A DNA stretch of 11,980 nucleotides from Candidatus Sulfotelmatobacter sp. (GTDB lineage Bacteria > Acidobacteriota > Terriglobia > Terriglobales > Acidobacteriaceae), in NCBI GenBank assembly GCA_030037515.1, contig JASHRE010000022.1:1-11980 (forward strand), given 5' to 3'. Within the stretch, counting starts at the first letter, position 1, and the number at the start of each line of letters is the position of its first letter. The translations under genes and the position numbers were made by a program. A model generated the notes under the pieces. It saw only the letters and a program-made list of their open reading frames with translations, had not been told where the DNA came from and did not search any database. Positions 6,223 through 11,980 of this stretch are shown here, in pieces.

Positions 6223-7569
6223 ATGAGGCTCAATGCGTTTCTGATCCGCAGCACGATCGTCGCCGCGCTCGGCGGTTTGCTTTTCGGCTTCGACACGGCG
6301 GTCATCTCAGGCACGACCCGCGATCTTACGGTCGCATATCGACTTACTGCCGGCCTGCTGGGCGTGACGGTTTCGGCGGCTCTGGTCGGAACGATTCTGG
6401 GTGCCATGCTGGCCAGCATTCCCGGTGACAAGTACGGACGCCGCGACAGCCTGCGAATCATGGCCATGCTCTACCTTGTTTCTGCGTTCGGTTGCGCCTT
6501 TGCGTGGAACTGGTACGCGCTTGTGTTCTTCCGCTTTATCGGCGGCCTTGGCATCGGAGGTTCCTCCGTTCTTGGGCCGATGTATATCGCGGAGATCGCG
6601 CCCGCGAACTGGCGCGGCCGGCTGGTCGGAGTCTTTCAGTTCAATGTCGTGGCCGGAATTCTGCTGGCTTATTTTTCCAACTATTTCGTCGGCGCATTTC
6701 ATCTCGGAATTGACATAGAGTGGCGCTGGAAGCTGGGAATCGCGGCCGCGCCGGCGGCATTATTCCTGCTTTTGCTCTTTATCATTCCACGCAGTCCGCG
6801 GTGGCTGGTGAAACAGCAACGGTTCGAAGAAGCTCGGGACGTCCTGCGATTGACGGGGGAAGAAGATTACGAACGCGATCTGCGTGAGATCATCGCATCC
6901 ATCGACGCCGAGCCCGGTCTCGCCAACGAGCCGCTCTTTTCGCGAAAATATGTGCTCCCGATATTTCTCGCCGTCAGCATTGGATTTTTCAACCAGCTTT
7001 CCGGCATCAACGCGATTCTTTACTACTTGAATGACATTTTTGCGTTTGGCGGTTTCAACAAAGTGTCGGGCGATCTGCAAGCCGTGCTGGTTGGGTTCAC
7101 CAACCTGATCTTTACCGTGATTGCAATGTCGGTGATCGACAAGATGGGGCGCAAGAAGTTATTGCTGATCGGGGCAGTCGGAACCGCAGCCTGCCTGGCG
7201 GGCGTGGCGATAATTTTCTCGATCGACCGTCACCAGAATCTGCTGGTGTGGCTGCTCGTGGGCTTCATCGCGAGCTTCGCCTTCTCGCAAGGATCTGTAA
7301 TCTGGGTGTATCTTAGCGAAGTCTTTCCCAATAGCGTTCGCGCTAAGGGGCAGAGCCTGGGAAGCCTCTCGCACTGGTTGATGAATGCCGCGATTTCGTT
7401 TGCCTTTCCAACTTTGGCGGCATGGTCGAAATCGATCCCGTTCGCCTTTTTCGCAGCAATGATGGTGCTGGAGTTTTTTGTCGTGCTGTTGGTTTATCCG
7501 GAGACATCGGGCGTCTCTCTCGAAGAGATGCAGAAGCGGTTAGGGGTTGATTCGGGTGTGCGCGTCTAG
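6223..7569 (+). CDS. Sugar porter family MFS transporter
   Basis: This 448-residue inner-membrane protein has twelve predicted membrane helices and the sugar-porter (XylE/GalP/GLUT) signatures. These are GGLLFGFDTAVISGT in helix 1 (17-31), GDKYGRR in loop 2-3 (68-74), PRSPRWL after helix 6 (189-195), NQLSGINAILYY in helix 7 (257-268), DKMGRK in loop 8-9 (306-311), SEVFPNSVRAKG (365-376) and PETSG after helix 12 (426-430). It should move a monosaccharide, probably by proton symport. Gln258 and Asn263 match sugar-contacting residues of XylE, while the first Gln of the usual QQ pair is Asn257. The substrate cannot be named. The ATG at 6223 follows AAGAAGG with a short 4-base spacer. The gene stands alone: marR is divergent on its left and the rhodanese converges on its right, sharing CTAG at the stop codons. 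Confidence 0.95.
   Translation: MRLNAFLIRSTIVAALGGLLFGFDTAVISGTTRDLTVAYRLTAGLLGVTVSAALVGTILGAMLASIPGDKYGRRDSLRIMAMLYLVSAFGCAFAWNWYALVFFRFIGGLGIGGSSVLGPMYIAEIAPANWRGRLVGVFQFNVVAGILLAYFSNYFVGAFHLGIDIEWRWKLGIAAAPAALFLLLLFIIPRSPRWLVKQQRFEEARDVLRLTGEEDYERDLREIIASIDAEPGLANEPLFSRKYVLPIFLAVSIGFFNQLSGINAILYYLNDIFAFGGFNKVSGDLQAVLVGFTNLIFTVIAMSVIDKMGRKKLLLIGAVGTAACLAGVAIIFSIDRHQNLLVWLLVGFIASFAFSQGSVIWVYLSEVFPNSVRAKGQSLGSLSHWLMNAAISFAFPTLAAWSKSIPFAFFAAMMVLEFFVVLLVYPETSGVSLEEMQKRLGVDSGVRV
7566..7569. other. Shared CTAG: overlapping convergent TAG stop codons
   Basis: The plus-strand transporter ends with TAG at 7567-7569 and the minus-strand rhodanese ends with TAG read from 7568-7566. The palindromic CTAG supplies both. 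There is no room for a terminator between the two genes, so the transcripts must run into each other. Confidence 0.9.
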
Positions 7570-7943
7570 TCTTTGACGAGAGGGTATCCCTTTTCACGCC
7601 AGCCGCGAATGCCGCCATCCATCGAGATCACGTTCGTATAGCCCATTTTCTGCAGGTTGTCGGCGGCCAGCGCTGAGCGAAAGCCCCCGCCGCAATAGAG
7701 CACCATTTCCGTGTTGAGGTCGGGCACCCGCGCCTCGATATCGCGCTCGATCACTCCCTTGCCGAGATGAACCGCTCCCGGCAAGTGATCTTTGGCGAAT
7801 TCGCTTTCTTCGCGCACGTCGACGAGCAAAAAGTTGTTTCCGCGATCCATGCGCGCTTTCACCTTTTCCACATCGGTTTCGCGAATGCGCGAGCGCGCGT
7901 CGTCGACAATCTTCAGAAATCGGGGCGGGTGCTGATGAGCCAT
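7566..7943 (-). CDS. Single-domain rhodanese-like protein
   Basis: This 125-residue cytosolic protein consists of one rhodanese homology domain, which carries sulfane sulfur on a cysteine persulfide. Visible motifs are LVDVREESEFAKDHLPGAVH (40-59), the active-site loop LYCGGGFRSA with Cys84 and the closing Arg89-Ser90, and MDGGIRGWREKGYPL (108-122). The loop CGGGFRS fits sulfur-handling members rather than phosphatase-type relatives, which have longer loops. The frame is open up to 8120, but the ATG at 7943 is preferred: AGGAAGAAG sits about 8 bases upstream, and the extra residues before it resemble nothing. The gene converges on the MFS transporter and overlaps its end by 4 bases. It is divergent from the pseudouridine synthase gene with only about 30-65 bases between start codons, so both promoters must be packed there. 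The sulfur acceptor is unknown. Confidence 0.93.
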   Translation of the reverse strand: MAHQHPPRFLKIVDDARSRIRETDVEKVKARMDRGNNFLLVDVREESEFAKDHLPGAVHLGKGVIERDIEARVPDLNTEMVLYCGGGFRSALAADNLQKMGYTNVISMDGGIRGWREKGYPLVKD

Positions 7944-7972
7944 AGAGTTTCTTCTTCCTGGTAGGCTTCCAC

Positions 7973-8824
7973 ATGGTAGCAGGCGCTGCGCACCAGTGCA
8001 CCCCTGACATGGGGTTCGAGTACCATGAGTTGGTGTCCCGCAGAAGCACAGCGCGCAAAATCGGCCTGTCTCGTGCCCTGTCGAAGCTGGGATATTGTCC
8101 GCGATCCAAAGCGGCCGCATTAATTCGGAGTGGATGCGTGCGGCTCAATGGATCCGTCCGGCGGGATCCGGAAACTCCTGTCGAACTGCGGCGCGATCGT
8201 ATTTCTGTCGAAGGCCACGAAATCGAGGCCCGGCCGAAGATCTATCTAATGATGAACAAACCGCGTGGCCTGGTGACAACCGCATCGGACGAGAAAGGAC
8301 GCAAAACGGTGTATTCGCTCCTCGGCGAGGGTATTCCGTGGGTTGCTCCCGTGGGTCGACTCGACAAGGCGAGCGAAGGATTGCTGTTGCTCACCAATGA
8401 TTCGGAATGGGGTGCGCATATCGCCTCTCCAGAAACGCATCTCGAAAAGATTTATCACGTACAAATCGGAACGATTGGGGATGAGAAACTCCTGACTGCG
8501 CTGACCCGGGGATTGCGAACCGACTGGGGAGATTTTCTTCGCGTTCAACGCGTGCAGATGCTGCGGCAAGGAGAGAAAAATTGTTGGCTTGAGATCGTTC
8601 TGGAGGAAGGCAAGAACCGGCACATTCGCCGCATGCTCGAAATGCTGGGAATTGATGTGCTCCGCTTGGTGCGGGTCGCGATCGGATCCCTGCAATTGGG
8701 CGGACTCGCGAAAGCAACGTGCCGCTCGTTAACAGTGGAAGAGAAACAGAGTTTGGATCACGCCATGAGAAAATCGCCGACCGCGAAGGCCACCAAGTTC
8801 CAGGAAGGAACCCATAACGCATGA
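7973..8824 (+). CDS. Pseudouridine synthase, RsuA/RluB/RluE/RluF type
   Basis: This protein of up to 283 residues converts a specific uridine in rRNA to pseudouridine. An S4 RNA-binding domain begins at about residue 29: KIGLSRALSKLGYCPRSKAA (29-48), then VRLNGSVRRDP (56-66). The catalytic domain starts at YLMMNKPRGLVTT (91-103). The active-site motif GRLDKASEGLLLLTND (128-143) contains the catalytic Asp131, and the family-typical EGKNRHIRRMLEMLG is at 212-226. This set points to the RsuA/RluB group, but whether 16S or 23S rRNA is the target cannot be read from sequence. Start choice is uncertain. ATG 7973 has a weak AGG upstream. ATG 8009 would give 271 residues without a good ribosome-binding site. 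Either keeps the S4 domain intact. The gene is divergent from the rhodanese gene. Confidence 0.93.
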   Translation: MVAGAAHQCTPDMGFEYHELVSRRSTARKIGLSRALSKLGYCPRSKAAALIRSGCVRLNGSVRRDPETPVELRRDRISVEGHEIEARPKIYLMMNKPRGLVTTASDEKGRKTVYSLLGEGIPWVAPVGRLDKASEGLLLLTNDSEWGAHIASPETHLEKIYHVQIGTIGDEKLLTALTRGLRTDWGDFLRVQRVQMLRQGEKNCWLEIVLEEGKNRHIRRMLEMLGIDVLRLVRVAIGSLQLGGLAKATCRSLTVEEKQSLDHAMRKSPTAKATKFQEGTHNA

Positions 8825-9267
8825 TGGTGGCGTACTCGGGCGAACGAAACATGAGAGGAAATTGCGCTTGGCTTTTCACCTTCCCCACAACGATTTCGTT
8901 TTCCGGGCAGATTCTCGAAAGCAAGGCCACCACGCTCAAAAGATCTTTAGGGCGAAAGTAAAGTAAAGCGTCGGCAAATCCTCCTTGCCTCTCCGCGGCG
9001 GCTTTGCCACAACCGGATAGGTTCAACCTTGACTGGGAATTACCATCGCTCATACTGATTCACAGCGTCACCCAAAGGTCCTCGAATCGAGGATGGTGGT
9101 CGCCGACTGCCCAATCCTGAGCTGAGTCTTTGCGCCTCAAGATTTGGCTAAATCATTGATTTCCAATAGATCGAGTGCGGTGAAGGTAGGTACCAACTTG
9201 CAAACCTTCCCAAAATGGAAGATTTGTTCTGCCTCCTCACGTAGACTCTGGGACGTAGAATCCAGTC
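8825..9267. other. Intergenic region, 443 bases, no firm gene
   Basis: The spacer lies between the pseudouridine synthase and amidase genes. On the plus strand a 46-codon frame (8821-8961) starts with ATGA overlapping the synthase stop codon. On the minus strand a frame runs from an ATG at 9053 leftward into the synthase gene. Neither product is recognisable. Both could be chance, or one could be a relic. I see no tRNA, terminator or clear promoter. Confidence 0.45.
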
Positions 9268-10689
9268 TTGCCTTCCGAACTCATCACCTTTCTGTCCGCG
9301 GGGGAAATGGCTCGACAAATCCGGGAGAAGCAGATTTCTCCCGTCGAAGTCGCGTCTACCCACCTGACGAAGATCGAACGCCTGAATCCCAAATTGAACG
9401 CGTACGTACAAATCAATGCCGAGCGCGTTCTCCGCGAGGCGCGGGACAGGGAACAAGCGATCATGAGCGGGCGAGAACTCGGGCCACTGCACGGCGTTCC
9501 AATCAGCATCAAGAGCTCAATCGAAGTGGAGAGCTTTCAGTGTGCAGCGGGAACTTGCCTTCGGGCCGGGATCGCTGCTGTCCAAGACGCTCCGCTGGTT
9601 TCACGACTGCGCCACGCGGGTGCAATCATTCTCGGAGTCACCAACTCTCCCGAACTCCTCATGGCTTGGGAAACCGATAATCTTCTTTATGGCCGGACGA
9701 ACAATCCCTGGGATCTCGACCGCACGCCCGGAGGATCGAGCGGCGGCGAGGCCGCGGCCATCGCTTCGGGTATGTCTGCCGGGGGCGCGGGCAGCGATGG
9801 CGGCGGATCGATCCGCGTCCCGGCGCACTTCAGCGGCATCTGCGGGCTGAAGCCGACGCCGGGCCGCATTCCTTCGACCGGCCACTTTCCGCCGTCCGGT
9901 GGTCCGTTTGCGTTGATTGGAGTCGTTGGTCCCATGGCCAGGACAGCGTCCGATTTGAAGGTACTGTTCGAAGTCATGCAGGGTCCGGAAGACGGCGATT
10001 CCTATGCCGCACCCGTTCCCGTGCGCTGGCCGAATGAGGCGGATGTCAGAAAACTTCGCGTTGGCTATTTTGAAGATGACGGTCGTACTCCAGTCACGCC
10101 CGAAACTCGTGCCGCGGTCCAACAAGCGGCCGAGGCTTTGACGAAGAGTGGATTTCAGCTTCAGCCGTTTCGTCCCGAGGGTCTCGATGAAGCGTGCCAG
10201 CTCTGGAAAAAATTTTTCGTCAAGGTTGGAGGAATGCTGATCGCGCCCATGTTCCGCGGTCGCGAGCAAGATGAAAGCCCGATCCTTCGCCAATTTCTGG
10301 ACTGGTCCGCGGCCGAGCCGGAACTCACCGGCCAAAGCCTCCTCGATGCCTGGATCCGGCGCGACGTGTTGCGGGCAAGGTTCCTTAGGCAAATGGAGAA
10401 ATATCCGATCCTTTTGTGCCCCGCCGCTGCGATTCCGGCATTTCACCACGGCGAGCGAAGTTGGCAAATCGGCGGCAAGACTGTGCATTATCTCGATGCT
10501 TGGAGTTACACCGAGTGTTTCAACCTGCTGGGCAATCCCGCCGCGGTTGTTCCCGTCGGACAATCACAACAGGGATTGCCAATCGGTGTGCAGATTGTCG
10601 GACGTCCGTGGCAGGAGGAACAGGTCCTCGCCATTGCTGGTGCTCTCGAAAGCGAATGCCGGGCGTGGAGAATCCCCCCAATTTCCTGA
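9268..10689 (+). CDS. Amidase signature family hydrolase
   Basis: This 473-residue cytosolic amidase has the Ser-cisSer-Lys catalytic triad of the amidase signature family. Lys82 lies in GVPISIKSS, the cis-Ser158 in DRTPGGSSGGEAAAIASG, and the nucleophile Ser181 in GSDGGGSIRVPAH, followed by GICGLKPTPGR. The C-terminal part contains the typical FNLLGNPAAVVPVG and GLPIGVQIVGRPWQEEQVL. Such enzymes hydrolyse carboxylic amides. A glutamyl-tRNA amidotransferase A role is possible by family, but no gatB or gatC lies nearby, so a stand-alone amidase of unknown substrate is more likely. The start is a TTG at 9268: an in-frame TAG lies at 9256-9258, and starting there keeps the family-like N-terminus LITFLSAGEMARQIREKQIS. 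The ATG at 9307 is the alternative and would remove part of it. The TTG has no strong ribosome-binding site. No operon partner is visible; the next gene starts 154 bases downstream. Confidence 0.93.
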   Translation: MPSELITFLSAGEMARQIREKQISPVEVASTHLTKIERLNPKLNAYVQINAERVLREARDREQAIMSGRELGPLHGVPISIKSSIEVESFQCAAGTCLRAGIAAVQDAPLVSRLRHAGAIILGVTNSPELLMAWETDNLLYGRTNNPWDLDRTPGGSSGGEAAAIASGMSAGGAGSDGGGSIRVPAHFSGICGLKPTPGRIPSTGHFPPSGGPFALIGVVGPMARTASDLKVLFEVMQGPEDGDSYAAPVPVRWPNEADVRKLRVGYFEDDGRTPVTPETRAAVQQAAEALTKSGFQLQPFRPEGLDEACQLWKKFFVKVGGMLIAPMFRGREQDESPILRQFLDWSAAEPELTGQSLLDAWIRRDVLRARFLRQMEKYPILLCPAAAIPAFHHGERSWQIGGKTVHYLDAWSYTECFNLLGNPAAVVPVGQSQQGLPIGVQIVGRPWQEEQVLAIAGALESECRAWRIPPIS

Positions 10690-10843
10690 CCCGATTCTGC
10701 TCTTGGGCTGCCCTCCTGTCTGGCAAGTAGTAGTTTTGAATTATTTCGCCGCGCTGATTCTCTCAATATCTTTAATGGGCGAATTCAGCCACTGCTGTGG
10801 GGGCTGACATTCTTCTGAAGTTCTCTAACCTGCGAAAGCGACA

Positions 10844-11980
10844 ATGCCAAGTTCTCAAGGATGGACTATTCGAGCTCTGCCCTGGCTCGTCGTATTTCTC
10901 GCCGCGTCTGCCGCCTATCTATACGCCTACCCTCAGCCTAATATTTTTTATGCCTGCATTGTGCTGCTGCACGCCTTCGGCGGCGCCGTCGCAACAATCG
11001 TTCTCGTTCCCATGCTGTCTCGCTTGCTTCGGACCGGCAGTTTCTTGGCGCGGGCGGGCTGGCTGCTGATGGCCGCGGCAGGCGTTATTGGATTGGTTCT
11101 CATCAAGACCGGAACGTCACGCCCGGAGTGGAGGGAGCTTTACGTCCATATCGTCATCTCGCTTGCCGGATTCGGATTGCTGCTAGCAGCGTGGTCGATC
11201 GAGCGTCAAGCTCAGACGGGCTTTGCGCTTACTATCGGCAGTTCGGTTTTGCGCGCGGCGGTGTGCCTCGCCGTCCTGGCGGTGCTTGGCTTCGGCACAA
11301 ACTATGTTCGCAACCGCTGGAGCACGAGCAACCGCATCGCAAATCCAATCATGGCGCCCGAAACCATGGAGGGCGAGGGCGACGGTCCGCAGGGTCCGTT
11401 CTTTCCCAGTTCCGCGCAGGTTTACGGGCGGCAGAAAATCCCCAGCAAGTTCTTCATGGAGTCGGACTCGTGCAAGCGCTGCCATGAAGATATCTACAAC
11501 CAGTGGTACAGCTCGGCGCACCATTTTTCGTCGTTCAATAACCAGTGGTACCGCAAGTCAATTGAGTACATGCAGGACACGATCGGCACCCGGCCGTCGA
11601 AATGGTGCGGCGGCTGCCACGATCCGGCAGTTTTATACGCCGGACTCATGGATACGCCGATCAAGCAAATCGTGCATCGTCCGGAAGCGCAGGCGGGGCT
11701 CGGCTGCATGATGTGCCACTCCATCGCACGCGTGAAAAGCACGATGGGGCAGGCGGACTTCTATCTCGAGTATCCGAAGCTGCACGAACTGGCGGCGACA
11801 AAAAATCCTGTGCTGCGCGCCATCCATGATTTCGTGATCAAGCTCAATCCGGAGCCGCATCGGCGCGTCTTTCTCAAGCCGTTCATGCGCCAGCAGACGG
11901 CCGAGTTTTGCTCCTCCTGCCACAAAGTGCACCTCGATGTTCCGGTCAACAGTTACCGGTGGGTGCGCGGGTTCAACGAA
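10844..11980 (+). CDS. Membrane-anchored multihaem cytochrome c, partial (runs off the window)
   Basis: The frame from ATG 10844 stays open to the last base, giving the first 379 residues. About five hydrophobic helices come first (roughly 13-30, 35-57, 70-88, 99-119, 130-151). An exported domain follows, with four haem-binding CXXCH sites: CKRCH (210-214), CGGCH (255-259), CMMCH (288-292) and CSSCH (356-360). Additional histidines such as His226, His227 and His363 could serve as distal haem ligands. The EDIYNQWYSSAHHFSSFNN stretch after the first haem (215-233) recalls the cytochrome c554/c-prime-like multihaem group. The protein probably moves electrons between the quinone pool or membrane and a periplasmic partner. 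The number of haems, any C-terminal domain (such as TPR repeats) and the redox partner lie beyond the edge. The ribosome-binding site is weak, but this start keeps the whole first helix. Membership in the c554-like group is inferred. Confidence 0.9.
   Translation, partial: MPSSQGWTIRALPWLVVFLAASAAYLYAYPQPNIFYACIVLLHAFGGAVATIVLVPMLSRLLRTGSFLARAGWLLMAAAGVIGLVLIKTGTSRPEWRELYVHIVISLAGFGLLLAAWSIERQAQTGFALTIGSSVLRAAVCLAVLAVLGFGTNYVRNRWSTSNRIANPIMAPETMEGEGDGPQGPFFPSSAQVYGRQKIPSKFFMESDSCKRCHEDIYNQWYSSAHHFSSFNNQWYRKSIEYMQDTIGTRPSKWCGGCHDPAVLYAGLMDTPIKQIVHRPEAQAGLGCMMCHSIARVKSTMGQADFYLEYPKLHELAATKNPVLRAIHDFVIKLNPEPHRRVFLKPFMRQQTAEFCSSCHKVHLDVPVNSYRWVRGFNE

Noticed and set aside
8391..9053. Minus-strand open frame of 220 codons
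   Set aside because: Over 430 bases are antisense to the pseudouridine synthase, which has clear catalytic motifs. No ribosome-binding site precedes the ATG and the product is not recognisable. Only the part outside the synthase is kept as a weak finding.
9601..10563. Minus-strand open frame of 320 codons inside the amidase gene
   Set aside because: It is a mirror of a high-GC coding gene; the plus strand carries the complete amidase triad and family motifs.
10690..10843. Promoter or terminator between the amidase and cytochrome genes
   Set aside because: A TTGAAT near 10736 has no -10 at acceptable spacing, and no stem followed by a T-run was found.

Overview
The window looks like a chromosomal stretch of a free-living soil or sediment bacterium, most likely an acidobacterium or relative. 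This rests on overall impression: fairly high GC, a sugar-porter MFS protein with the NQLSG variant, a membrane-anchored multihaem cytochrome, and stand-alone redox genes with long spacers. No rRNA, tRNA, CRISPR array or complete mobile element is visible, so the taxonomic guess is moderate to weak.

Layout. Positions 1-482 hold no protein gene. They contain two tight hairpins and then the 5' part of a group II intron (about 79 to 400) without a maturase. From 483 to 3435 three minus-strand redox genes follow each other: a peroxiredoxin-like gene cut off before its active site (3435-3160), a flavin disulfide reductase of the dihydrolipoamide dehydrogenase/mercuric reductase type (3069-1609), and an aldo/keto reductase (1358-483). 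From 3706 to 5759 a second minus-strand unit reads MarR regulator, YceI-family lipid-binding protein, pirin. It has a candidate promoter and an inverted-repeat operator in front of marR.

A 463-base divergent spacer with a perfect hairpin separates this unit from a plus-strand sugar-porter MFS transporter (6223-7569). The transporter ends tail to tail with a single-domain rhodanese (7943-7566), the two TAG stop codons sharing one CTAG. Divergent from the rhodanese is an RsuA/RluB-type pseudouridine synthase (7973-8824). After a 443-base spacer comes an amidase-signature hydrolase (9268-10689). The window then ends inside a large membrane-anchored multihaem cytochrome c (10844 to beyond 11980), which shows four CXXCH sites before the edge.

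How it fits together. The left half is rich in redox and stress functions: disulfide reductase, peroxiredoxin remnant, NADPH reductase and a MarR-controlled YceI/pirin pair. This suggests handling of reactive electrophiles or oxidative stress, but only the MarR-YceI-pirin unit looks like an operon. The right half is a run of unrelated single genes. I see no complete undescribed system. The best leads are the partial multihaem cytochrome, the MarR promoter/operator architecture, and the decayed peroxiredoxin beside an intact disulfide reductase.
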